Positions 1-9,438 are shown, counted from the first letter of the stretch. The stretch is 64,000 nt of DNA from FEN-1350 sp964643355 (GCA_964643355.1 CAZXPW010000007.1:1-64000), one strand, 5' to 3'. The notes: generated from the sequence alone by a model not told the origin. Program-made: numbers and translations.

Positions 1-1127
1 ACACCACATGTCCCGAACAGCCAGGTCAGAAGGGACGGTGAAATATCCGGGCTAAAGGGGCCGCCAGAGGGATTATGAATCAGGGGCAGATCGATGTAGT
101 CGTCAAGACCGTCGAACAGGCAAGCGCCGTTGATCCGGCCTTTCAGCGGTTGCCAGACGACGGAACCGTTGACCGTGCCTGTATTGCCCGAGGCCAGATC
201 GTGGGCGAGGGTACCGGCGGATTCATCGAGGGGCCAGTGGCCGATCCGCGAGGGATTGGCCATCCAGTCTTCGGAGGTGATCGTCTGACCGACCGTGAGG
301 ATTCGGGTCGGACAGGGGGCTTGGGAGGCGAAGGTCTGTGGGTTGGCGCTGCGAATGTGATAGGGAACAGCCAAATCGGGCTGGATGTCGCCGGCACAGA
401 GGGCCGCCTCGGAGGGGCCCATGTTGTATTGACCGTCGATGGGTAAAAAGGCGACGGAAATATCGCCCAGAGTTTTCATTTCGTCGATCCGGTTGGTATC
501 ACCGGCGATGTAAATCCGAATGAGGCCGACCTCCAGGACAAAACCGAGCCAGTTCTTGCTCAGCGGGTGATTGGTATTGTTGGTCGGGACGCCGGTGATG
601 GACAGATTCCCCACCGTCATTGTTTGTTTGGGGAAAAGTTTGTAAGTTGCATCGACGATATCGTGTGGACCGATCACCTTTGTGCCCGTTTGCAAAACTT
701 TCGCGATGTCCGTCAGGGAGTAATGATCGCTGTGGGTGTGAGTAATCAAAATCAAATCGGCGTCATGGGGGGAACTTGTCAGTTGGTACGGATCAACATA
801 GAGGGTGTATTCGTTGATCCAGATTTTGAGCGAAGCGTGGCCGAGCCATTTGATCCCGACGGGACGATTGTTGTCGTCAAGCCACTGGGCGGCGAATGCC
901 AAAAGGTCGGGCACGGATACCGTCTGATCGCCGGTTAAATCAGCAAAACAGGAGGGCTTTTGGCAATTATCAGCAAGCCAGACGGAACTGAACTTGGCCA
1001 GATCGGCCAAGTCCACGCGACAATCGCCGTCAAGATCGGCCGGCGAGCAAGCGGCCGAAAGCGCGGCCGGCCACGCGAGAAATGCCGCCGTGATCACGAT
1101 GAAATGCAACCGGTATATTCGATTCAT
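1..1127 (-). CDS. Secreted dockerin-like / metallo-beta-lactamase-fold / LamG protein (3' end outside window)
   Basis: The reading frame opens at an ATG preceded by GGGAGGTG and runs off the left edge, so the C-terminus is missing. A signal peptide (about residues 1-24) is followed at once by two dockerin-like repeats: the DLDGDCRVDLADLAKF segment, then DLTGDQTVSVPDLLAF, each ending in a WL motif. Next comes a UPF0173/UlaG-like metallo-beta-lactamase domain with the metal-binding motif THTHSDHY, then the start of a LamG (concanavalin-like) domain. Family knowledge: MBL-fold hydrolases of this type bind metal and cleave esters, lactones or phosphodiesters; the substrate here is unknown. The dockerin-like pair is N-terminal, whereas the other dockerins in this window are at the C-terminus. 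Protein anchoring or complex assembly outside the cell is inferred. Confidence 0.85.
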   Translation of the reverse strand, partial: MNRIYRLHFIVITAAFLAWPAALSAACSPADLDGDCRVDLADLAKFSSVWLADNCQKPSCFADLTGDQTVSVPDLLAFAAQWLDDNNRPVGIKWLGHASLKIWINEYTLYVDPYQLTSSPHDADLILITHTHSDHYSLTDIAKVLQTGTKVIGPHDIVDATYKLFPKQTMTVGNLSITGVPTNNTNHPLSKNWLGFVLEVGLIRIYIAGDTNRIDEMKTLGDISVAFLPIDGQYNMGPSEAALCAGDIQPDLAVPYHIRSANPQTFASQAPCPTRILTVGQTITSEDWMANPSRIGHWPLDESAGTLAHDLASGNTGTVNGSVVWQPLKGRINGACLFDGLDDYIDLPLIHNPSGGPFSPDISPSLLTWLFGTCG

Positions 1128-1152
1128 ACAACACCTCCCGATTTCCTCGAAT

Positions 1153-1195
1153 CGGGAAAAACGACAGGGCTCCGGAATCGCTTCCGGGCCCTGTC
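1153..1195 (-). terminator. Rho-independent terminator of the 1157-residue LamG protein gene
   Basis: A long imperfect palindrome (GACAGGGC ... GCCCTGTC, loop near 1180) is followed on the minus strand by GTTTTTCCC. It lies 57 bases past the stop codon of the upstream minus-strand gene and before the ribosome binding site of the next one. Confidence 0.75.
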
Positions 1196-1251
1196 GCGGG
1201 TTTTCATTCCGATCCGATTCTCTTGAGATTATCCGATGATCTGTTCCCCGG

Positions 1252-4200
1252 TTAGTACGGCCAGGTCTGATCGCCCAGCCAGTATTCGGCCAGAACGGCA
1301 AAGTCGCTCAGATTGATGGACTTTTGTCCGGCCGGTTCGTCGCTGGAAACATCGGCGGGGGAAGCAATCGGCACGCTCAACTGGCCGTCGCCCGGCGTCA
1401 GGTCGGCAAGATACGCCACCTCCAGGGCCGACAAAGTCCGCTTATAGATCTGGACTTCGTCGATATCGCCGATGAAGGTTTCGCCGGAGCCGCCGCCGTG
1501 GGTGTTTCCGATTCCCATGTTGGCTGTGGGCATGTCGGCCAGCACAAACGGACCGGAAGCAATTTCGGCGCCATTGAGATAGATCCGGGCCGTTGTCCCG
1601 TCAAAGGTGACGGCGACATGGACCCAGTGGCCGACGAAGGGATCCAACACCCCATTGGCCGAATAAAGATCGACGCCCGCTTGCCAGTACTGTCGGAAAC
1701 CCAGCCGACCGAGCGGATCGGTTTCCAGGAACCATCGCATGGCATTGGTCGAATCCCATGCGCTGCGCTTTCCGAGAATCCCCTGGTGTTCCACAGAGCG
1801 ATTCCCCGACCAGCGGATCCACAGCGATAAAGTCAACTGTCCCGTGTCTTCGGACGGATCCCATGTGCCGATGGAAACGCGGCTGTTGCCCGTGCCGTTG
1901 AATCGGATCGCGCTTCCGGAACCATTGTAGCCGGGAGAAATCCAGGATGCGCCGCCGACAAGCGTTCCATCGTCACGAAGGCGAGTATCGTTGGCCGCGC
2001 TGGTTCCGGTTCCTTCATCGAACAGGTATCGAGCCAGGAGGCCTCCGGCGGAATTGGGATCGGTTGTTCCGGCCGGCAGCACGGAATCCTTCATGAGCCA
2101 ATCGGCCGCCATTTGGATCAATTCGGCGGCGTTGACCTGACAATCTCCGGCAATCATGCCCAGAGGCATAAAGTCAATCCGTGCGAAGTCCGCCGTTCTC
2201 TTGTTGAGCAGACATTCGCCCTGGTAGAGGCGAATGTCGTCGAAATAGACGGTGCCATTGAATCCGCCGGGCGCTGGATTGAGCGGATTGCCGAAACCAA
2301 AGGCGACACGGACGATCTCTTTTCGATTGACTTGATTGAATCTGGCCAGGGGAATATCCCATATTTGCCATTCGGGCTTGCTCAGATTGGCCAAATCTCC
2401 TTCGTAAAAGACGACGCCGGACTGACCCTGTGCGTCCAGGAGCCGCGCATACATCGGTTCGGCGGGCGTGTTGGGGTCCCCATAGAAAGACACCATCATC
2501 CGTCGGACATCCGCCTGTGTCAAATCTTGCAATTCGGCGGGCAACGCATAGCCGATCTCGGTGAAATACGGCGCCTTCCTGTTGTCAAAGACGGTTTTCA
2601 TCGCCTTTTTTCCGGCATAGACGGGATTGGTCACCAGGTCATTGGCGTCCGTCCATTTGGCGCGGAGATCCGGCCAGTTGATATAGGATTCGAAGTCCTC
2701 GACCAGAATGTTATTGGAAACCGTAAAGCTCCAGGTATCTCCCTTTGTGATCGTCACTTCGTTGGAATCGGAAACGGCGTACTCATCGACGCGCCAGTAA
2801 TAGGTCGTGCTCAGGTTCAGATTGCCCGGAGTGAAGGTTGTGTCCGTCGTGTTCTGGTACATCACCTGGGGATACTCAGCCAGGTTGTCGCGATTCACTC
2901 CGCTGAGGGCTGACGCGTCGGCGGTGAAATACACATCATGCGAAACCGCATCGACTCCGGCGGTCCAGCTCAAAGAGGATTGACGGTCCACGCCCGTCGC
3001 GTTCTTGCCCGGAACGGGATCGTGTGCCTTGTACAGGACAGGGAAATTGAAGTTATCAAAGTACAGGGCCTTGGTTCCGGTGTAGTCTTTGCTGATCTGC
3101 GCGACGATCCATATTTCGAGCCACCAGAAGCCCAGATCCGACCGGATATTCGGCATGACATTCGAGTAATCCCATTCGAGCGTCCAAGTGGCGTCGCCGT
3201 TGGCGGGTGTCCACCAGCCCAGGCCGGGTGATTGCGCCCAGACCGACCAGTCAGGACCGCCGGCGTTGATGATCATGAGGATCTGGCTGTGCGTATCGGC
3301 GCCGGCAATCCATTCGGATGCCAGACGGGTCAGATCGACTTTCATGCTTCGACTTTGCAGAAAGGCCTGCTCCATACCCGCGATATCCCGGGGATAAACC
3401 CGCATGACCGGTTGCCACCAGGTGTTGCCCTGGTAAATTTGTTCGGGGATCGTGACTTTGAGACTATTCTGGTTCAGGGTTGCGCCCACCGTGCTGTATT
3501 CCATAACCGGTGTATAATCGACGGCGTTGATTTGCGTGGCGATCGGTACCCATCCGTCGCTTTTGTTTTCCCAGTCGCCGAAAACCTGGGAGGCCTCCTT
3601 TGCCGGCGCCGGTCCGATCCGGATATTGTCCACATAATACTTTGTTACGGAGGAATTATTGTTGGAAACGAAGAGGATTTCCAGCCAGGCGATCGTATCA
3701 TCGGTCAACGCAATCTTGGCGATTAGATCGGCGGGCAGTTCCCATACCAGCGTGTGGGGCTGGCCGTCGCTGGCTACATCCCGGCCGCCGAGTTCGACCC
3801 AGCCGATATTGTTGTTGGCGCCGTTGTCGTTGTTGTTTTGTCCGTTGATTACCATCCCGACATTGAACCAGCCGCCGCTCATATCCGCCGCGAATGCGGT
3901 CACATCCATTTTGATGACCGCGCCCGGAGAGCCGAACAGGGTCCGATAGGGTTTGATATTGAAAATCGCGCCCGGGTGCCACCCGCCGGCCGCGTTTTCG
4001 ACCATCATGGCGTGGGTGCCGACGGTCGCTCCGGCGCTCGTCACCTGGGTGAGCGTGGCGGCGTCCCAATTAACTGGCGCCCATGTGTCCAGGCCCTTTT
4101 CAAAGTCGCCGATCGAAAAAGTCTTGGTCGGCTCATTGATCTGAATATTGTCAATGTTGACTTTTACCAAGTTGGCGTCGGAAAGATCGTTATTGATTAC

Positions 4201-4695
4201 GATGACCAGCTCAAACCAGGCGATCGAGTTGTCGGCGCCGGCGATATCGTTGGCCAGATCCGCATCCAGCGTCCACTTGTAGTTGTGGGGCGATCCGTCC
4301 CGTACCAGGTCCAGAGAGGAAAGTTGTCTCCAGCCGATGTTGTTATTGGCCCCGTTGTTGTCATTATTCTGGGCGTTGATGACGATCTGGCTGTTCATCC
4401 AGGTTTCGCCCTGAGGCGAGACGGTGATGTCCGCCGAGATCGAAGTCCCTGTGACGCCAAGCGCTTTCATGTGGGGTTTTGCGTCGAGTTGTGCCGCCAT
4501 TTTCCATCCGCCCTTCATATCCACCTGGAGGGCTTTGGTTCCGGTTGTGGCGCCCGTCTCGCTTTGCGAAAGGGTGCCGCCGCTGGTGGTCCACCATCCG
4601 TCCAGGCCGGATTCAAAATCGCCAACCACCGTTCCGTACGATGCCGGCACGGCGGCAAGCAACAGTCCCGTGAACCAAATGATTTGCCTTTTCAT
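1252..4695 (-). CDS. Large secreted multidomain protein: CBM-like repeats, FnIII-like, LamG inside a split dockerin
   Basis: The start is the ATG at 4695, which follows GGAAAGGAAAAGG and begins a clear signal peptide (MKRQIIWFTGLLLAAVPAS); an upstream in-frame start would add ten residues. The 1147-aa product has three related modules of about 170 residues, each beginning GDFE or GDWE and ending in a DNI-type strand, reminiscent of carbohydrate-binding beta-sandwiches. Modules 1 and 2 share an Asn-rich motif (NNNIGW preceded by QNN). A fibronectin-III-like segment with the TTYYWRVDEY signature, another beta-sandwich, and then a dockerin half (GDCQVNAAELIQMAADW) follow. A LamG domain comes next, and the second dockerin half (INLSDFAVLAEYW) closes the protein. 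No catalytic domain is recognised. Carbohydrate or surface binding is inferred. Confidence 0.85.
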   Translation of the reverse strand: MKRQIIWFTGLLLAAVPASYGTVVGDFESGLDGWWTTSGGTLSQSETGATTGTKALQVDMKGGWKMAAQLDAKPHMKALGVTGTSISADITVSPQGETWMNSQIVINAQNNDNNGANNNIGWRQLSSLDLVRDGSPHNYKWTLDADLANDIAGADNSIAWFELVIVINNDLSDANLVKVNIDNIQINEPTKTFSIGDFEKGLDTWAPVNWDAATLTQVTSAGATVGTHAMMVENAAGGWHPGAIFNIKPYRTLFGSPGAVIKMDVTAFAADMSGGWFNVGMVINGQNNNDNGANNNIGWVELGGRDVASDGQPHTLVWELPADLIAKIALTDDTIAWLEILFVSNNNSSVTKYYVDNIRIGPAPAKEASQVFGDWENKSDGWVPIATQINAVDYTPVMEYSTVGATLNQNSLKVTIPEQIYQGNTWWQPVMRVYPRDIAGMEQAFLQSRSMKVDLTRLASEWIAGADTHSQILMIINAGGPDWSVWAQSPGLGWWTPANGDATWTLEWDYSNVMPNIRSDLGFWWLEIWIVAQISKDYTGTKALYFDNFNFPVLYKAHDPVPGKNATGVDRQSSLSWTAGVDAVSHDVYFTADASALSGVNRDNLAEYPQVMYQNTTDTTFTPGNLNLSTTYYWRVDEYAVSDSNEVTITKGDTWSFTVSNNILVEDFESYINWPDLRAKWTDANDLVTNPVYAGKKAMKTVFDNRKAPYFTEIGYALPAELQDLTQADVRRMMVSFYGDPNTPAEPMYARLLDAQGQSGVVFYEGDLANLSKPEWQIWDIPLARFNQVNRKEIVRVAFGFGNPLNPAPGGFNGTVYFDDIRLYQGECLLNKRTADFARIDFMPLGMIAGDCQVNAAELIQMAADWLMKDSVLPAGTTDPNSAGGLLARYLFDEGTGTSAANDTRLRDDGTLVGGASWISPGYNGSGSAIRFNGTGNSRVSIGTWDPSEDTGQLTLSLWIRWSGNRSVEHQGILGKRSAWDSTNAMRWFLETDPLGRLGFRQYWQAGVDLYSANGVLDPFVGHWVHVAVTFDGTTARIYLNGAEIASGPFVLADMPTANMGIGNTHGGGSGETFIGDIDEVQIYKRTLSALEVAYLADLTPGDGQLSVPIASPADVSSDEPAGQKSINLSDFAVLAEYWLGDQTWPY

Positions 4696-5343
4696 ACCTT
4701 TTCCTTTCCACTGTATTTTTTTCACTTGATGTATTGTGAGCGATCGGTTCGTATTACGGACGAACAGACACGGAGTCTATTTCATCGAAAAGGATAATGA
4801 TTGGATTGGAGAGGGGGGGCAACAGGTTCTCCTGCGGAGTTCTCCCCGACGGGTCTGGATCGAATTGGTTTCTGTTGGCTCTTGGGCAACCGACGATCTT
4901 TTCTCTTGCTGACGGGACCGCTCGAAAACGCGAAGTCCCGGATCGAGTGGCAAACGGGAAATCCGTAAGATCGAAGAAAACAGGGAAAACAACGCTCCTC
5001 CGCCGACAATCGCTTTGCCGCACAGACAACGATTCCAAGCTGATGCAATCAACTCTCACTCCGGCGCCTTATCGTACAAACAAAGAAGGTTCCTGATTCC
5101 GCCCGTACGATTTATTCCAATCCTATCAGAATGACCGATGGGAGTCAAGAAGAATGCAAAGTCGGTCCCGCGACTCAAAGACAAATTACAAGAGAATGCA
5201 TACCTGATTCCGGAGGTACAAACCCATCCCAAAACCCTGTTCATTCCTGCAAAAAAGGCGACAAAACCCGGCAAACGAAGCCGCGGTTCTGTCGCTTTGT
5301 CATTTGACCCGTACAAGGAATGGCGATGGATGGGTTTTCTGCA
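4696..5343. other. Intergenic region, no gene recognised
   Basis: About 650 bases lie between two minus-strand secreted-protein genes. Short frames on both strands have no signal peptide, ribosome binding site or family resemblance. The only structure I can support is the terminator near 5251-5296. The promoter of the large LamG protein should lie in 4700-5200 but I see no clear -35/-10 pair. Confidence 0.5.
5251..5296 (-). terminator. Terminator after the dockerin protein gene
   Basis: On the minus strand, GCGACA-GAACC-CGGC pairs with GCCG-GGTTT-TGTCGC and is followed by CTTTTTT. It lies about 50 bases beyond the stop codon at 5344. Confidence 0.65.
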
Positions 5344-6657
5344 TCATGGGCATTCGAAACTGGTACAGGCCAACCAATGAGCCGCCAATTCCGTCAGATC
5401 TTCCAGATTGACCCGGCAATCGGCATTCAGGTCTCCGATCGCAAGCGGAATACCCGCCGCCTGAGCGGCCTGGCAGGCGTTCTCGAAAACCCGGACCGTA
5501 ACCGTATCGGATCCGGTTAATTGGCTGTCGTTTGCCAGCAGTTGGAGCATGTAAGTTCCCACCGCGGTTATCGTGACTTCAGGATCTTCCGTATTCTCGC
5601 CAAGAAAAGTCATATTCTGGGGCTGGCCCTGGATTACCGACCACTGAAGGGAGCAGGTTCCCGGAGGATTTGGCCGTCCGTCATCGGTAACCGTGGCGTT
5701 CAGATTCACATGGACCGTACCACCCGTCAGCCAGGCGAATATGTCGGGACCGGCGTTCACCTGAGGCGCCGTATTGTCGGCGGTGAACTTCCAGATGCGA
5801 CCGACGGTCGTAATGCCCGTTGAGGGATCCGTACTGTCGATCCGCCAAAAGTAATCATGTCCGAAGATCAGAGGCGCCGCAAGAGCCGCCGAATGGCCGG
5901 TGAATCCGGGTGTTGGCGTGATATCAACGGCGTATTTCAGAAAATTCGGATCGCCCGGATTCTGGCCGTATTCGGGATAGCCGTCGCTGAACCACACGGT
6001 CGAGACAATCGGTTTTTGCGGATTGTTCGGATCCGGATTGTTCCAGGAAAGCTCCGTCAGGGTCACCGGGACCTTGGCTCCGTCGGCCGGATTCGGCGAG
6101 TCGGCCTGATTCCAATTTCGCGCATAAGTGTTGATCCAGATGGAATCAAACCAGTTGATTTGTCCCGCTCCGCCCGTGGCCAGAGTTGTGGTGATGTAAT
6201 TCGTTCCGCTCGGAGCCACCGCTTCGACGGTGTATTCCCGCCATTGATCGGTAACCGTCGGATAGGAAGAAAATGTCCCTTTGGGGTCCGCTTTGTCCAG
6301 TCCCCCGTAGAATTCAAACTTCAGTTCCGCCGAAGCCGTCGCGGCTGTCGAAGTTGGCGCCTTTCGGATCATGGCGCTGAAATAGTATCGGGTTCCGGCC
6401 TTGACCGGAATATTGTGATAATAGGCCACCGCCCACGATACATCCTGTAACTGGACATACGAATCCCCCTGGAAAGCGTTGGCCGGATTATTCTGCCACG
6501 GAAAGATTCCCCCGACACTGGCCCAGGCCCCCCATCCTGTGGGAACTCCATTGCCCCCTCGTTCTTCAAAACCTCCATTGTTCAGAAGGTTGGCGTTAAC
6601 CGCCGCCGTAGCCAACACGATTGCGGACACTGCGATTACGATTGGACGCTGATTCAT
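5344..6657 (-). CDS. Secreted CBM-like / PKD-like protein with C-terminal dockerin repeat
   Basis: The start at 6657 follows GGAAAGGAG and begins a signal peptide (MNQRPIVIAVSAIVLATAA); the frame extends upstream without a plausible start. The first 180 residues look like a carbohydrate-binding beta-sandwich (LLNNGGFEERGG opening, typical of the DUF642/CBM4-9-like NGGFE fold). A fibronectin-like segment with YFWRIDSTD and a PKD/Ig-like domain (PQVNAGPDIFAWL, ending DTVTVRVFE) follow. The last 40 residues carry one dockerin-like repeat, DLNADCRVNLEDLTELAAHW. No enzymatic domain is seen. Probably an extracellular binding or adhesion protein; substrate unknown. Confidence 0.8.
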   Translation of the reverse strand: MNQRPIVIAVSAIVLATAAVNANLLNNGGFEERGGNGVPTGWGAWASVGGIFPWQNNPANAFQGDSYVQLQDVSWAVAYYHNIPVKAGTRYYFSAMIRKAPTSTAATASAELKFEFYGGLDKADPKGTFSSYPTVTDQWREYTVEAVAPSGTNYITTTLATGGAGQINWFDSIWINTYARNWNQADSPNPADGAKVPVTLTELSWNNPDPNNPQKPIVSTVWFSDGYPEYGQNPGDPNFLKYAVDITPTPGFTGHSAALAAPLIFGHDYFWRIDSTDPSTGITTVGRIWKFTADNTAPQVNAGPDIFAWLTGGTVHVNLNATVTDDGRPNPPGTCSLQWSVIQGQPQNMTFLGENTEDPEVTITAVGTYMLQLLANDSQLTGSDTVTVRVFENACQAAQAAGIPLAIGDLNADCRVNLEDLTELAAHWLACTSFECP

Positions 6658-6945
6658 GCCGATCTCCTTTCCAGAATAGAATTGTGAACGGGCATTCCGG
6701 AACGATTGGGTATGCCCCGGAATTCCGATAACCCGCGATGTCCGAAGATTTGTAGGGCGTGGGGAACGAATCGAGGTTTCCCACTCGTATCCGAATGGTC
6801 GAAGGGAACAATCACATTCTGTGGCCAATCACCCATGTCTCTCCCGTCCTGAGAATCGGATGGATATAGACAGTATCGTTTTCGATAAGGTCAGTCAACA
6901 AATTTTTTCAAAACCGGCGGACTTTTGCGAAAATCGGAAAGAAAC
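6658..6945. other. Divergent intergenic region, no gene recognised
   Basis: This region separates a minus-strand dockerin protein gene from the plus-strand isomerase gene. It holds the GGAAAGGAG site of the former and, just downstream of this segment, the promoter of the latter. No further gene or RNA is evident. Confidence 0.45.
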
Positions 6946-6973
6946 TTGTCGCTGCCGGAAAAGAACCTATAAT
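6946..6973 (+). promoter_or_regulatory. Sigma-70-type promoter of the isomerase-oxidoreductase pair
   Basis: TTGTCG and TATAAT are separated by 16 bases. The -10 box is perfect and lies about 83 bases before the ATG at 7057, so a leader of roughly 75 bases is expected. Confidence 0.55.
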
Positions 6974-7056
6974 ACACATTCATCAATACAATCGCAAGAA
7001 CCGTAAAACGGACGGCTATGGATAAAAAACCATCGTGTTCTCTGGGAGAAGAAACC

Positions 7057-8061
7057 ATGAATCCGAATCGATTCAATCGTCGCCAGTTCCTGATCAAGAC
7101 AGCCGCGGCGGGGACCGCCGCAACGGTAATCGCATCTCTGGGCCAGGCCGCCCAGCGGCCGGCCTCAAAACCCGCCGGCAAACCCTCCGGACGAACCGGA
7201 GGCGGAATGGTGGGATTGAAAGAATCCCCGAAAATCCGAACCAGCACGCCCATTGCCGAAAAACTCGGTTGGCGGATTTCCGTTCAACAGTACACATTTC
7301 GGGACCGCAGTTTTTATGAGATGCTTGAGGTTCTGGTCAAGCTGGGTGTCCGGAATGTTGAGCCGGCGTTCTTTCTGCCGTTGAGCAAAGACAAGCCGGA
7401 CCTCAAGAGCGGAGATTCGCTGTCGGCAGAGAATCGCAAAGAGATGAAGAAGCGGCTGGACGATCTGGGGATCAAGATGCCGACTTACTATGGACCGCTG
7501 GAGGCCGACAAAGCGAAATATCGCGGCGTTTTCGATTTCGCCAAAGAGATGGGGGTCGAGACGATCGTGGCTGAGCCGCCGATCGAGGCGCTGGAAGAGA
7601 TCGACAAGCTGTGCGAGGAGTACAAGATCAATCTGGCGATCCATAATCATCCGGAGGGATCGGGTTCGCTGTATTGGAATCCGGATGTGTTCGTGAAGGC
7701 CTGCGAGGGTCGCAGTCCGCGGATCGGGGGATGCCCGGATACGGGGCACTGGGTGCGAACGGGGCTGGACACGCTGGAGAGTCTGAAGAAGTACCAGAAA
7801 CGGATGATCGTCGTGCACCTCAAGGACGCCGAAGTCTCGGGCAAACGGGATAGCCGGGATGTTCCGCTGGGAATGGGCAAGGCCAACTATATGGCGATTC
7901 TCCAGCAGATTTATGACTGGAAATGGCGCGGCGTAATGACCATTGAATATGAGCACCTGTCGCCGCAATTGGAACAGGATGTCGCCGCATGCGTCAAGTT
8001 TGTCAACGATTGTGCGGGTGTCCTTTCGGCAGGATCGAGATTATCCCACCAAACCTCATGA
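7057..8061 (+). CDS. Tat-exported sugar phosphate isomerase/epimerase (xylose isomerase-like TIM barrel)
   Basis: I place the start at 7057, eight bases after GGGAGAAG; this gives 334 residues beginning with a twin-arginine signal (NRRQFLIKTAAAGTAA). The mature protein has the AP-endonuclease-2/xylose-isomerase-like barrel. The metal and catalytic residues expected of the family are visible in order: Glu in IVAEPP, His in IHNHPE, Asp in CPDTGHW, His in VVHLKD and Glu in MTIEYEH. It should interconvert or epimerise a sugar; the substrate cannot be read from sequence. The stop is 15 bases before the next gene, a Tat-exported Gfo/Idh oxidoreductase. The two probably act successively on one carbohydrate in the periplasm or planctomycete paryphoplasm. 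Confidence 0.88.
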   Translation: MNPNRFNRRQFLIKTAAAGTAATVIASLGQAAQRPASKPAGKPSGRTGGGMVGLKESPKIRTSTPIAEKLGWRISVQQYTFRDRSFYEMLEVLVKLGVRNVEPAFFLPLSKDKPDLKSGDSLSAENRKEMKKRLDDLGIKMPTYYGPLEADKAKYRGVFDFAKEMGVETIVAEPPIEALEEIDKLCEEYKINLAIHNHPEGSGSLYWNPDVFVKACEGRSPRIGGCPDTGHWVRTGLDTLESLKKYQKRMIVVHLKDAEVSGKRDSRDVPLGMGKANYMAILQQIYDWKWRGVMTIEYEHLSPQLEQDVAACVKFVNDCAGVLSAGSRLSHQTS

Positions 8062-8076
8062 TTTTCGGAGACTCCT

Positions 8077-9438
8077 ATGAGTCAATCCATTTATTCCAAC
8101 CGTCGCGATTTTTTGAAAGCCGGAGGGACGCTGGCGGCGGTATCGGCTTTGGCGCCGGGTCTGTCGTCGGGTTTGTTTGCCGCCGAGAACAACACGATCC
8201 AGGTGGCGCTGGTGGGTTGCGGAGGCCGGGGTACCGGTGCCGCCGGTCAGGCCATGTCGGTTAAAAACGGACCGATCAAATTGGTGGCGATGGCGGATGT
8301 CTTTCCGGCCAGACTCGGCCGCAGCGTCTCCGAACTGAAGGAGGATTTCGGCGACAGGATGAATGTCCCGGAGGACCGGCGGTTTTGCGGGCTGGATTCA
8401 TACAAGAAGGCGATGGATTGCCTTCGCCCCGGAGATGTGGTGATCCTGGCCACGCCCCCGGCGTTTCGCTGGGTACACTTTACCTATGCGATCGAGAAAA
8501 ACCTGAATGTGTTTATGGAAAAACCCGTCACGGTGGACGGACCCACCACCCGCCGGATGATCAAGCTGGCCGAAGAGTCGGTGAAAAAGAACCTCAAATG
8601 CGGCGTTGGCCTGATGGTCCGGCACTGCCGGGGACGCCAGCAACTGAAAGCCAGGATCGACTCCGGAGAGATCGGCGAGATCGTCTCCATGCGGGCGTAC
8701 CGAATGGGCGGGATCGCCGCGGCGTGCGGCCCCAGGCCCTCCGACATCAGCGAAACGATGTATCAGATCCAGAAATTTCACAGCTTTCTCTGGGCCAGCG
8801 GGGGGATGTACAGCGATTATTACATCCATCAGATCGACGAGTGCTCGTGGATGAAGGGAAGCTGGCCGATCAAGGCCCACGCCCTCGGCGGCAGACATTT
8901 TCGGGGCAAGGCCGTCGATCAGAACTTTGACAATTATTCCGTCGAATATACCTATCCCGACGGAGCCAAATTATTCTATTACGGTCGTAACATGCGCGGC
9001 TGCGAAAGCGGTTTTGCCAGCTTTGTCCATGGCGCCAAGGGATGTGCGATCGTTTCGACCTCCGGGCACGCGCCCGGCCGGGTGCGGACATTCAAGGGAC
9101 AGGATTTCGACGAGAAAAATCTGATCTGGAAATTTCCCCAGCCGGAACCGAGTCCTTATCAGCTCGAATGGGACGACCTGATTGACGCCATCCGGGCCGA
9201 CAACCCGTACAACGAAGTCCGGCGCGGGGCCGAGGCCAGCTTGGTTTCGTCGATGGGTCGCATGGCGGCGCATGTCGGCAGGACCGTGACCTTCGACGAG
9301 GTGCTCAACTGCAAACATGAGTTTGCGCCGAATGTCGACAAGCTGACCGCCGACGGGCCGGCTCCGGTGGTCCCGGGTTCGGACGGATTGTATCCGCAGC
9401 CGCAGCCCGGCGTGCTGAAGGACCGAGAATACGAATAA
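8077..9438 (+). CDS. Tat-exported Gfo/Idh/MocA family oxidoreductase
   Basis: The 453-aa protein starts with a twin-arginine signal (NRRDFLKAGGTLAAVSAL), then the NAD(P)-binding Rossmann motif GCGGRGTGA near residue 50. The family's catalytic EKP triplet follows in VFMEKPVTV. The C-terminal half is the alpha/beta domain typical of the long planctomycete Gfo/Idh subfamily, ending near the DEVLNCKHEFAPNVDKLT segment. Members oxidise or reduce sugars and inositols using tightly bound NAD(P); the substrate is unknown. It is co-transcribed with the upstream isomerase (15-base gap). A paralogue with an altered catalytic triplet lies at 11264-12610. Confidence 0.9.
   Translation: MSQSIYSNRRDFLKAGGTLAAVSALAPGLSSGLFAAENNTIQVALVGCGGRGTGAAGQAMSVKNGPIKLVAMADVFPARLGRSVSELKEDFGDRMNVPEDRRFCGLDSYKKAMDCLRPGDVVILATPPAFRWVHFTYAIEKNLNVFMEKPVTVDGPTTRRMIKLAEESVKKNLKCGVGLMVRHCRGRQQLKARIDSGEIGEIVSMRAYRMGGIAAACGPRPSDISETMYQIQKFHSFLWASGGMYSDYYIHQIDECSWMKGSWPIKAHALGGRHFRGKAVDQNFDNYSVEYTYPDGAKLFYYGRNMRGCESGFASFVHGAKGCAIVSTSGHAPGRVRTFKGQDFDEKNLIWKFPQPEPSPYQLEWDDLIDAIRADNPYNEVRRGAEASLVSSMGRMAAHVGRTVTFDEVLNCKHEFAPNVDKLTADGPAPVVPGSDGLYPQPQPGVLKDREYE

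Noticed and set aside
4726..5100. Several overlapping short frames of 80-100 codons between the first secreted-protein genes
   Set aside because: They overlap each other in different frames, lack ribosome binding sites and have no recognisable motif.
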